Shown here in pieces: positions 32,826-44,700 of a stretch of 61,315 bases of DNA (positions within the stretch are counted from its first letter, which is position 1; every line of letters begins with the position of its first letter). Below the pieces are notes generated by a model, which was not told the DNA's origin, made no database searches, and saw only the letters and a program-made list of their open reading frames with translations. The position numbers were made by a program, and so were the translations under genes. The stretch lies in the IMG/VR virus record IMGVR_UViG_3300050343_000280, positions 1 to 61,315 of that record, one strand, 5' to 3'. Source of the DNA: a virus.

Positions 32826-33481
32826 TTGCGAATTTACCTTCGTATGAAGTATGGGTAAGAAAAGAATATCTCACTGATCATCAAAGTGGTCATGGTGAAT
32901 TTGTAAAGGGCGTCTGGGTATCGGTTAAGTCGATACCTGGGCGTGCTTTTTATTTTGAGACATATTTACCTGAATATGCAGCAATGTATGATAAATTGCC
33001 TATTAGTGCGTTTGTTTCGTCTCCAGAACTACCAACACCTGATATGGAATTACATAACCTACAGTTTTGGAATTGTATGGACTATGGTGTTACTGTAGTT
33101 CAGAAGCAATTTATTGGTAGTATGCACTATGAATGTTATACTCGTGATTATGGACCACAAACGGGTACATATATTTGTACAATTGATAATTATCATCAAG
33201 ATCCTGATGCAGTTGACTATGCAACAAGTGAAAATCCATCAGAACATAAGTCACATAACCTGATTGAACTAGATAATGGACAGTTTGCACTCTATCCAAA
33301 CAATAGGACACGAATTTTTGACAATAGTTTGACACCTGAGGAACCAAAGATTCCAGATTTTAAGGTTTCAACTGTATATTATCAAGTTGAGAATGGTCAT
33401 GACCGTGATGGACTTGGAAATGATGAAAATTATTTCTGGAAAACTGCAAAAGAACGTAAAAATACAAATATTAAAAAATGA
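32813..33481 (+). CDS. Conserved phage hypothetical protein
   Basis: 222 aa. MPCLIANLPSYEVWVRKEYL, then GVWVSVKSIPGRAFYFETYL, SMHYECYTRDYGPQTGTYIC and a middle Asp/His stretch. The end (NYFWKTAKERKNTN) is in character for cyanophage proteins located just before gp25. Beta-rich; no catalytic motif seen. Its last 95 nt overlap the apparent start of the gp25 frame. Confidence 0.6.
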   Translation: MPCLIANLPSYEVWVRKEYLTDHQSGHGEFVKGVWVSVKSIPGRAFYFETYLPEYAAMYDKLPISAFVSSPELPTPDMELHNLQFWNCMDYGVTVVQKQFIGSMHYECYTRDYGPQTGTYICTIDNYHQDPDAVDYATSENPSEHKSHNLIELDNGQFALYPNNRTRIFDNSLTPEEPKIPDFKVSTVYYQVENGHDRDGLGNDENYFWKTAKERKNTNIKK

Positions 33482-33788
33482 GAACGCGATTCGTAGGTCT
33501 GTAAGAAATATAGTAGAAACTATCCCTACCGAAAGATTTTTTAATTCCTTATTAGGATCTGAAGTCAGAAGTAGTCTCTTCGAATTTGTTGATTTTGGTA
33601 CTGCGTCAGTAATTCAAAATCAAATAGAGATTGCACTTGAAAACTTTGAACCAAGAATTAATAATGTGCAGGTTCAGGTTGATCCTTTTCCGGACAGGAA
33701 TACATTTAATGCCACAATCATTTTTGATATTATTGGACAAGAGTTTCCAACTCAAGAATTTTCTTTCCTATTAGAGGCAACGAGATAA
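33426..33788 (+). CDS. 25: Baseplate wedge subunit gp25, N-terminus apparently replaced
   Basis: From ILKNENAIRRSVRNIVETIP on, the protein is a clear gp25: FNSLLGSEVRSSLFEF and ending FPTQEFSFLLEATR. gp25 is a small wedge protein related to type VI TssE. Usual length is about 130 aa. Here the first 25 or so residues lie on top of the upstream gene in another frame (MMKIISGKLQKNVKIQ), with no SD. Either a deletion joined the two genes near 33470 or the start is overprinted. Confidence 0.7.
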   Translation, partial: KIISGKLQKNVKIQILKNENAIRRSVRNIVETIPTERFFNSLLGSEVRSSLFEFVDFGTASVIQNQIEIALENFEPRINNVQVQVDPFPDRNTFNATIIFDIIGQEFPTQEFSFLLEATR

Positions 33789-33789
33789 T

Positions 33790-34398
33790 ATGCCTTTTAC
33801 TAAGTACACAAATCTAGATTTTGATCAGATAAAAACATCCATCAAGGATTATCTTCGTGCAAATTCGACTTTCACCGATTTTGATTTTGAGGGATCTAAC
33901 TTTTCCGTCTTAATAGACACTCTAGCATATAACACATATATCACAGCATTCAACTCAAATATGATTGTGAATGAATCCTTTTTGGATTCTGCCACTCTCA
34001 GAGAAAATGTTGTTTCATTAGCAAGAAATATTGGTTATGTACCCCGCTCTAGAACCTCTGCAAGGGCACAAATATCATTTTCAATACAAAGACCTAGTGG
34101 AGATTCATCTTCTCAGGTGACGCTTCAGAGAGGTCTTGTATGTACTGGTAATTCTGCCAATACTTCATACGTATTTTCAATACCAGAGGACCTTACTAGA
34201 GGTTTTGTCAACGGAGTTGCAACTTTTGATAATATTGAAATTTATGAGGGCACATACTTAACCAAACAATTCTTATATGATGGTTCTCTTGATCAGAAAT
34301 TTATTATTGATAATTCATTCGTTGATACTTCTAGTTTAAAAGTTTATATCAAAAAAGAAAATGATGTGGGAATTGGGATTGAGTATTTCCTTAGTTGA
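33790..34398 (+). CDS. 6: Baseplate wedge subunit gp6, N-terminal part (before frameshift)
   Basis: 202 aa. MPFTKYTNLDFDQIKTSIKD, FEGSNFSVLIDTLAYNTYIT and NESFLDSATLRENVVSLARN are a typical gp6 N-terminus. gp6 forms the inner wedge ring. The frame leaves the homology at IGIEYFLS near 34375 and the protein continues in the next frame. It starts one base after the gp25 stop. Confidence 0.8.
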   Translation: MPFTKYTNLDFDQIKTSIKDYLRANSTFTDFDFEGSNFSVLIDTLAYNTYITAFNSNMIVNESFLDSATLRENVVSLARNIGYVPRSRTSARAQISFSIQRPSGDSSSQVTLQRGLVCTGNSANTSYVFSIPEDLTRGFVNGVATFDNIEIYEGTYLTKQFLYDGSLDQKFIIDNSFVDTSSLKVYIKKENDVGIGIEYFLS

Positions 34399-35701
34399 TA
34401 ATATCGTTAATGTAACACCAAGTTCTCAAATTTATCTTCTTCAAGAGATACAAGATGAAAAATATCAATTACTTTTTGGTGATGGATTAATAGGAAAAAA
34501 ACTTGGAACCGATCAAAATTCTGATGGTAATATAATTACTGCCAATTATATTATATCAAATGGCACTGAAGGTAATGGAGTATCTAATTTCTCTATGGCT
34601 GGAAGTTTTTTGACCTCAGAAAACAATAATATTAATCCCTCCAATATAACAATCACATTAAATCAAGCATCTCAGAATGGATCTGAAATTGAATCTGTGG
34701 ATTCAGTTAGATATTATGCCCCAAAAATATATTCTGCACAATCTAGAGCAGTAACGGGTCGTGATTATGAGGCAATTATTAAGAGCATTTATCCAGACAC
34801 GGAATCTGTTGCTGTGATTGGCGGAGAAGAGATGACTCCTCCACAATTTGGCACTGTAAATATTAGTATTAAACCAAAAAATGGAACTTTTGTCTCTGAT
34901 TTCAATAAATCTAGAATTTTATCACAATTAAAACAATATACTGTCTCTGGAATAAACCAAAAGATCACAGATCTTAAAATTTTATACGTTGAAATTGATT
35001 CTTCAGTTTATTATGACTATTCAAGAATATCAACTGCCGAAACTTTAAGGACAAGAGTGTTGAGTACCCTCAAAAGTTATTCAAATTCTTTAGAAATTAA
35101 CAAATTTGGTGGAAGATTTAGATATAGTAAAATTCAACAAATTATTGACAACACTAATACCTCTATAACCTCTAATATTACCAAAGTTAGGATTAGAAGA
35201 GACTTAAAAGCAGTAGTAAATCAATTTGCACAGTATGAATTGTGCTATGGAAATAGATTTCATGTAAATTTAACCGGATATAATATTAAATCAACCGGAT
35301 TTAGAATTGCATCTGATCCTGACGTTGTTTATTTGACAGATATTCCTAATTCTGATGGAATGACAGGGATTTTGTCAATTGTAAAACCAGTTAGCAATGA
35401 ATCGACAAGAATTGTTGTAAAATCAGCAGGAACTGTTGATTATATTAAAGGCGAAATCAATATTAACACCATAAAAATTACTTCAACAGAAAAACAAAAC
35501 AATATTATTGAAATTCAGGCTTTTCCGGAGTCAAATGATGTGGTTGGATTAAAAGATTTGTATCTTAATTTTAACATCTCAGCAAGTTCAATAAATATGG
35601 TGAAGGATGTTATTTCATCAGGAGACGAAATATCGGGAACGGTATTTACTAGAGACTATTACACATCAAGTTACTTAAACGGGAATCTAATAAGAGAGTA
35701 G
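34376..35701 (+). CDS. 6: Baseplate wedge subunit gp6, C-terminal part
   Basis: About 440 aa continuing gp6 after a 1-nt frame change near 34375; an apparent ATG at 34361 is not the real start. SSQIYLLQEIQDEKYQLLFG and GDGLIGKKLG are gp6 hallmarks, followed by YYAPKIYSAQSRAVTGRDYE and IIKSIYPDTESVAVIGGEEM (baseplate J-like core). Total gp6 length would be about 640 aa, as in T4 (660). Confidence 0.8.
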   Translation, partial: GLSISLVDNIVNVTPSSQIYLLQEIQDEKYQLLFGDGLIGKKLGTDQNSDGNIITANYIISNGTEGNGVSNFSMAGSFLTSENNNINPSNITITLNQASQNGSEIESVDSVRYYAPKIYSAQSRAVTGRDYEAIIKSIYPDTESVAVIGGEEMTPPQFGTVNISIKPKNGTFVSDFNKSRILSQLKQYTVSGINQKITDLKILYVEIDSSVYYDYSRISTAETLRTRVLSTLKSYSNSLEINKFGGRFRYSKIQQIIDNTNTSITSNITKVRIRRDLKAVVNQFAQYELCYGNRFHVNLTGYNIKSTGFRIASDPDVVYLTDIPNSDGMTGILSIVKPVSNESTRIVVKSAGTVDYIKGEININTIKITSTEKQNNIIEIQAFPESNDVVGLKDLYLNFNISASSINMVKDVISSGDEISGTVFTRDYYTSSYLNGNLIRE

Positions 35702-35702
35702 T

Positions 35703-38700
35703 ATGATACAGACTGGATTTGAATCTAAAGTCAAGATTCAACAAATTATTGACAATCAACTGCCTGAGTTCATTTTGGATGAAAATCCAAAAACAGTAGA
35801 ATTTTTAAAGCAATATTATATTTCTCAGGAACATCAAGGTGGACCAGTTGATATTGTCGATAATTTGGATCAATATCTAAAATTAGACAACTTAACTCCA
35901 GAAGTTATAGTTGATAGTACCCATGTTACTTCAGGAATCTCCTCTACGGACACTACAATCGCCGTAAATAGCACTAAAGGATTCCCTGGACAGTATGGAT
36001 TATTTAAGATTAATAATGAGGTTATAACCTATACTGGGATCACTACAAATTCATTCACTGGATGTCAACGTGGATTTAGTGGCATCACTTCATATCATAG
36101 CGAGTTAAATCAAGAGGAACTTGTATTTTCTGATACCTCAAAAGAAAACCATACTAAAGATGCGAAAGTATATAATTTAAGTTCTTTATTTTTAAGAGAT
36201 TTTTATAAAAAATTAAAATATACTTTTGCGCCCGGATTAGAGGACGTTGATTTTGCGAAAGAATTAAATGCTGGAAATTTTATAAAAGAAGCAAAATCTT
36301 TCTATCAATCAAAAGGAACTGACGAATCATTTAGAATCTTATTTAATGTTTTATATGGAGCAACACCAAGAGTAGTAAATTTAGAGAATTATTTAATTAA
36401 ACCATCTTCTGCCGAGTATCTCAGAAGAGAAGTTGCAATTGCCGAAGTAATTAGTGGAGATCCTTCAAAATTAGTAGGACAAACAATAACCAAATCCACA
36501 GATTCTGGAACTACAGCAGCAATATCTGAAATAGAACCTTTTACCAGAAATAATAAGCAGTATTTTAAATTATCTCTTTTTATTGGATATGATGAATCTT
36601 CAACAATTCAGGGAAATTTTAACATTACACCTAGTACAAAAAATATTGAAACTGTTGCCATAGGTGCTTCTGTAATTACCGTAGACTCTACAATTGGTTT
36701 TGCACAAACCGGAATGGTTATTTCTGGTATCAATAGTGTAACTTATTCTGACAAAACTATTAATCAATTTATCGGATGTACCGGAGTTGCATCAACAATT
36801 TCATCTGCAAGTAATATCAGATCAGATGAAATTTATTTTGGATATGAAAATGGAGATTCTGACAAAAGAGTAGAAATAAGATTAACTGGAGTACTATCCA
36901 ATTTTATTCAGGTATCTGAAGATTTGGATATTTCTGAAGGTGATACAATTTCTGTAAATAATATTGGCGATTTAATTGCAAACCCAAGTATCGGCAAAGG
37001 AACATATAAAGAAATTTTTGCAAATTCCTGGATATACAATACTAGTTCATCTTATGAAATAAAAGATTTTGGTGTTAATTTATCATTAACATTAAAAAGT
37101 GAAATTGACAAATCTAGTTTAAAAGAAGGGGATAGTGTAGAAATTATAGAAAGTGGTGACAATAATCCAGGAAAAGTAGTATTTCCTACATTACCTTCAA
37201 GTATTACCCATGTAGTTGATATTTCTCCAGATAAAAAATCAATTAGTTTAGACAACTTTACTTTTAGTCCAAGTTCCAATGTAGAGTACAGTTTAAGAAG
37301 AAAAATCAATAAAGCAAGAAGTACAGGTGTGCCCATAGAATATGGAAATTCTGTTATCTTAGGAGATATTCAAAACGTATATACTGATAGTGCAGAAAAT
37401 TTTGGATATGTTGCATCCAATTCGTTACCTTCTTCAACAACGGGACTTACTACATTCTTTACATATGAAATAACTAAAAATATTAATTCTGCGTTTATAG
37501 ATTCGGAAATAAGTTTAGGAAATATTAATCAATCAAATAATTACACAACTATTACTTTCTCCGAAAATGCACCATTTCTTACTGGAGATAGAATATTATA
37601 CAAACCAGATGTAGATCCTCTAGAAGGACTAGTTGAAGGATCTTATTTTGTTGAAGTTTTAGCATCCGATAAAAAAACTATTAGGTTGTACAATTCTTCA
37701 TCTTTTATAGGATCCACTGAATTTGTAACTTTTTCAGTTCCAAGTTCTGGAATGAATAAGCATACTTTTACTTTATTTGAACATAGAGTTGGAGAGATAG
37801 GAGCACAAAAACTTCTTAAAAAATTCAATATCCCTCCAAATAATAAAAATGGAAAAGGAGAATTAACTATACCAGGAACTACTGGCATGTTAATTAATGG
37901 TGTTGAAGTTGCAAATTATAAATCTGGAGATAAAATTTATTATGGACCTTTAGATTCTATAAAAGTATTAAATGGTGGCAGTAATTATGATGTGATTAAT
38001 TTGCCGCAATTATTAGTTTCTGCTGGTTTGGGGACAACTGCATTATGTCGTCCAGTAATTCAGGGGTCTATTGAAAGTGTTGATGTTGATATTCAAAATT
38101 TTGATATTGATAATGTCACCTCAATTGAAGTAATTGGTGGAAATGGTACTGGAGCTGATCTTAAGGCAATAGTTGGTAAAAGAGTTAGAGAAGTAAATTT
38201 TGATGGACAATTAATATCATCAGGTGGTGGAATAGACAATAATACAAATCAAATAACTTTTTTAACAGATCATAATTTTTCAGATGGTCAAGAAGTAATT
38301 TACGATTCTAACAAAAATACCGGAATTGGAGTTGGAATAGGAACTTCATCTTTAGTTAGCGATGGTTCTTATTTTATAAAAGTTGATAATAACACCACAG
38401 TTCAATTATTTGAATCATATGATGATTACTCTTCAAATAATAATATTGTAGGTCTTAGCACTCTTTATACCACTGGTATTCATAAATTTAAGACTAAGGA
38501 AAAAACTAAAACAATTTCTTCTGTTGACGTAATTAATGGCGGAAGTGGATATACTAATAGAAAACTAATAGTTTCTCCAACAGGAATAACTACATCAAAT
38601 GGTTTGATTAGTTTTAAAAATCATGGATTTGCTGATGGAGATTTAATTCTTTATTCCACTGATGGAACATCAATTACTGGTTTAACAACTTCAACAGGAA

Positions 38701-41700
38701 TAACAACGACATCAGTTCATTATCAAATTATAAAAATTGATAATGATTCATTTAAAGTCGCTAATGCTGGAGTTGGTGGAACATCTCCACTAAATTATGA
38801 AAGAAACAATTTTGTCAAATTATCTTCAACGGGAGTTGGATATCAAAATTTTGCTTATCCTGATATTTCTGTTTCTATTGAATTCACATCTGTAGGTGTC
38901 GGAACAACTGTATCTAATAGAACATTATCAGTAACTCCTTTAGTAAAGGGTAGCATTATTGATGCGTATATCTATGAGGCAGGAACTGGATATGGATCAA
39001 GTGCCATTAATTTTGAAAAGAAACCTTTAATTACTTTAAAAAATGGAAAGAATGCACAATTAAAACCTATTATAGTTGGTGGAATTATTAATGCTGTAAA
39101 TATTCAGTTTGGGGGATCAGAATATTTTTCTGTTCCTAACTTAGAGGTTATAGATTCCAGTGGATCTGGATCTGGTGCTTCATTAAGACCAGTTATATCA
39201 ACATCCGGAAAAATAACAGATGTCAAAATTATTAATGTTGGTATAGGATACTCTAGCACCTCCACTTCTATTAGAGTCATTCCTAGTGGGTCTGGTGTTA
39301 TTTTTGATACTGAAATTAGATCGTTAAGTGTTAATAATGTTAATAAGTATGGAAATGAAATATTAAAAGAAACTAAAAATAAATTACAATATTCTATTTC
39401 TGGATATTACACTGAATTGAGATCTACATTTAAAGATGTTCAGAGTAAAGTTTCTGGGATAATTGGTTGGGCATATGATGGAAATCCAATATATGGACCA
39501 TATGCAAACTCCGATGTATTGGATACAAGTTCTGGTCCAATACGTTTAGAATCGGGATATATTAAAAATTCTTCTAGAATTATTGATAGACCTTCCGGAT
39601 TTGACGATGGATTTTTTATTGAAGATTATGAATACACAAATTCTGGAAATTTGGACAGGCACAATGGCAGATTTACAAAAACGGTAGATTTTCCTAATGG
39701 CGTTTATGCATATTTTGCCACTATTGATAACAATGGGAAACCACAATTCCCATATTTTATTGGAGACAAATACAGAACAAATACTTTAGATGAAAATAAA
39801 CTATTAAATCAAGAATTTAATTTTCAAAATTCCAATTTACTCAGAAATACTTTCCCATATAGAGTGTCTGATCCGTTTGTAGATAATAATTTTTTGATTG
39901 AAACTAATGAAATTTCGAGACAAAAATCAGTTATTGAGTCTATTACAGAGGGACCAATAGAAAAAATTAATATTTTAAATTCAGGTGTCGGGTATAAAGT
40001 AAATGATTCCTTAAATTTTGATAGCACTGAAACTAATGGTGATGGAGTTATTGCAAAAGTAACTTCAATATTAGGAAAAAATGTATATGATATACAAACT
40101 TCGGTAGAAACTTATGATGATGCTATCTTTACTTGGAATGGAGAAAATGGAGTAAAAGTTTCAATTTTACCTCAGCACAATCTTAGAGATAAAGAATATG
40201 TAACTATTTCTGGATTTAGTAGTGATTTATCTCAATTAAATAATAATTTTCAAATTGGAATTAGTTCTTTCTATTCCAATCTTTCTTCACCAATAGTTGG
40301 GTCTGATGCATCTCCCGGAGCAGCAACTACAGAGATATACGTATCTCAAATTCCAAATTCCGTTTCTATTGGTAGCAGTGTTGGAATTGGATCTGAAACT
40401 TTACAAGTATTAAATATATTTCCCAATCTCAATATTCTCAGAGTTAAGAGAGGTTTAGTTGGAACCTCCCATACTGCCACTACAAAAATTGAATATATTC
40501 CAGATTTTTTCACAATACCAAAGAATGTAAGTTATTTTGAGTCTTCAGTAACTGATAAAGCGTACTTCAATCCCAAAAAATCTGTAGGTGTTGGTATTAC
40601 TGTTGGAATATCAAGTTCAATGACTTTTGAATTTGGAGATTCTTCTATTACTAGAGATGTTCTAACGCAAAGAATTTATATTGAAAATCATCCATTTGTA
40701 ACTAATCAACCGGTCAATTTGATTGTTCCGGCTGGTGGCGCAATTTCAATTTCCAATACATCTTCAAGCACTCCATATGACTTACCAATATCGGGAGTTA
40801 CTACCACAGTATATGTTGTAAGAAAAACAATAAATTCGATTGGTATTAAAACAGGAATTGGAAATGAGTTTAAGGAGGTATTTTTCCGCAATAACGGAAC
40901 TGATAGTGACGAATATTTATTTGAAAGTATCAATGTACAAAAGAAATCAAAAGTTCAAAGAATTAACTCAGTTGTTTCAATTTCAACTGTTGGTCTGAAT
41001 ACGGTAGATCCTGGACAAACTTATCATAAATTGTCTTCTGGAGATAAAATTACTTTAGATGTTCAACCTAAAATTTTTGGAGGAATAGGAACAGATACAT
41101 CAGTAATTGTAAAGAGAGACACTCTTACCGATAGTCTCATTATAAATCCAATTACTATCGATCCTTCAAATATTAATTCTGTAACTAATCAGATTACAAT
41201 CAATTCTCACAAATTAGAAACAGGTCAAAAAGTAAGTTATGCTGCATCTTTACCTGCTTCCGGATTATCTACCGGGTCTTACTATGTTTATAGAATAAAT
41301 GACGATATTATTCAACTTTCCGAGACATATATTAACTCTACATTGAATCCTCCTACTGTAGTGAGTATTGCAAACACTGGCGGCGGAACACAAACAATTT
41401 CTCCAATAAATCCAAAAATTGAAGTAGTCAAAAATAATAGTTTAGTTTTTGATCTGTCAGATTCCACTTTAGATGGATACCTATTAAAAATTTATTGCGA
41501 CAACCAATTTAATAATGAATTTGTTTCTACTGGTTCAACTAGTGGAATAACTATTGCAGGTGTAGGAACTGTTGGTATTAGTCCTAATGCTAAGTTAACT
41601 CTTAATTATAACACTGACAATTCTACTAATATTTTACCAGAAAAACTATATTATAACTTAGAAAAATCTGGATATATTAGCACTGCAGATGCCGAGGTTA

Positions 41701-44700
41701 ATAATTATTCGGAAATATCATATATTAAAAGTTCTTACAATTCTACATATCCTATTTCGGGAATTGGAGAAACAACATTTAATGTTGCACTCAATAAAAT
41801 TCCAGAAAAATTATCTTATGAATCATCCGAATGCTCTACTTTAGAATATTCTACAACTTCATTAAATGCAGATGGACCAATTGAAAAAATTAATATTATT
41901 TCTGGAGGGTCTGGATATAAAAAATTACCAAATTATGTTGGTTCTTCAAATACCACAGCAAAAGATGCCAATTTGATTGCATCTTCCAAATCTATTGGTA
42001 ATACAAAAAATGTGAGAATAATTAATGAAGGATTTGAATATTCTTCTGATAGAACTTTACAACCAAAAGCAAATATACCAGCAATAATTACGATTAAAAA
42101 TTCCAACACTATTGGAATAGTTACAGTTATTGATGGAGGAAAAAATTATACGGAACCCCCAAAAATAGTGATAGTAGACACTGGTACTGGGCAGTCAATT
42201 GATAGAGGAATTTTAGCAGCAAGTGTTGTCGGAAACTCTATTAACTCAGTTAATGTTCTTCAATTACCCAAAGGTCTTCCTGATAAATCGGCAGAATTAT
42301 TTGCTGTAGAGAACACAAATGGAATTAGTGTTCAAAGAGTTATTCAAGAAACAGATACTAGATTTGTTTGCAGAATAACAACACCGGCTCTCGGATTTAG
42401 CACTAGTTCATTTAGTGTTGGAGAAAAAGTTTTTATTGAGGGAATTCAAAAAGTTGGTGCTGCAGGTTCTGGATTTAACTCTGAAGACTATGGATATAAA
42501 TTCTTCACTATCAGTGAATATAAAAACTCTAAATTTGTTGGAGGTATTACTCAAGATGAGATTACAATTGATCTGAGTGAATTTACAACTAACATAGGAA
42601 CTGCCAAGACAATTCAAGATTCTCTTGGAAATATAATTAAAAAATCTGATTATCCAACTTTTGACATTATTCAAGAAATATCCGAATTTACTTTAGGAGA
42701 AAAATTATCTATCAATGGAGAAAATTCTAACTTAATAGTTTCTGGACTCAATCCAGGATCTATAAAAATTTCTGGAGATGATAATGAAGATGTAATTGTT
42801 GGCGATATTCTTACAGGACAAGCAAGTTCAAATATTGCTACTATAGATCATATTGTAAGAAATAATGGCAGATTTGAAGTTAGTTTCTCCAATAAAAAAA
42901 GAATAGGATGGGACAATAACATTGGAAAACTAAGTTCTGATGATCAGGTAATTCCGGACAACGATTATTATCAAAATCTTTCATATACAGTTAAGAGTCC
43001 TATTGAGTGGAGAGAATTTAGAACCCCCGTCAATAGTCTTGTCCATACTAGTGGTCTTAAGAATTTTGGAGATCTTGGAATATCTTCAACAGCAAATGTT
43101 GGTATTGGCAGTACAACAGCATTCACCGTAATACGTGATCTTTTAGAAGAACTTAGAGTAGACACCATTTATAATTTTGATAATGTCCTTGACATTGATG
43201 TTATTGGTTCTCAATCCAAGTTCTTAAAATTACAAAATAAAAAATTAACTGATTTTACCTTATCAAAAAGTAATGTAGTTTTAAAAATTGATGATATTAG
43301 TAATACATTTTCAAATTTAAATAATTTTACAGATAGTGATAGTAAAAATCTTTTTACCTTTAATAATTCAGATTCTTTTGATGATGTTTTGGTTAGAGTA
43401 ACTAATACTAATAATACTCAAGTTCAATTAGCAGAATTTACTATTATTAGTGATAACAATGGAGGCAATTTCTTATTAGAAAAAGGAAATATTGCTAATA
43501 TTGGATCAGCTTTAACTTCTGTAGTGGGTGAAGATTATGGAAGTTTTTCTGTAACAGATGAGAATATATTTAAATTTACACCTAATGATCCAGATAATAT
43601 TGATTATGATTTTAAATTTATTAAAAATACTTTCGGATCTTCAATTTCTGGTGTTGGAACCACATCCATCGGATTTATAAATCTAACCGGTTTTAGTGGC
43701 GTCGTGACTTCTGGTGGTTCTGGAATAACCAGTTCTATTATTGGAGTTGCTACGGATAAATTTACATCATTGCATGTTAATACACAAATTATTCAATCCA
43801 ATACAAACGAACTTAATTTTGTAGAATTATATATTACTCACAATGGCACGGATACTTTCTTATCCGAGTATTATTTTGATACTAATGAGAACGCTTCATC
43901 TTTCAATTTTATCGGTTCTTTTGGTGCTGATATTAGTTCTGGTGTTTTAAATCTAAGTTATACTAATGATACTGCAAATGATGTTCAACTGAGATCTAAA
44001 ATCGTTGGGTTTGGAACTACCTCAGTAGGAGTAGGAACACATAGATTTATTTTACCATCTCAACCAGAAGGATCTGAAAGAAGTGCAATAATTAAATCCG
44101 CATATGAAACTACAGTTTCTGCTGCTGCAACAACAGTCATAAGTTTTGATAGAAACTTATTCAACTCAGTTAAATCTTTGGTTGAAGTGAGTATGGGATC
44201 TACAAAGGCAGTTCATAATGTATTAGCTTTGCAGGATAATGTCCTTGATAATTATGTTCAGCAGTCATCTTTCCTTTCTGCTGGAGGAATAGGAGTAACT
44301 GATGCACAGAGTGGGATGGGAACATTTGGTGTGGAATATTCTGGAGAAAACTTCATACTCAAATTCTATCCAGATGCTTCAATGACATCATCTTTACAAG
44401 TATCTTCTCTTAATGAAATACTTTATACAGAATTAGATTCAAGTAATACTCCACCTATTCATCAATATGGTGATATAACACAATCTTTAAATGTCGAATT
44501 CTATAATGCTCTAAATGGAAATAGAATTGACAGAACTGATTTTATAGCACAATCTAACGGAATTCCAATTTTTGGAAAAACTTTCAATCCAACCAACTCT
44601 TTACAATTAAATCTTAGTACTGGTGTATTTACAATCGACAATCACTTCTTCAGAACTGGTGAAGCTCTTTCATATACTCCACAATCAACGTTTGTTGGAG

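Noticed and set aside
34361-34398. Programmed frameshift in gp6
   Set aside because: No clear slippery heptamer or downstream structure, and similar breaks occur in many unrelated genes, so an indel is more likely.
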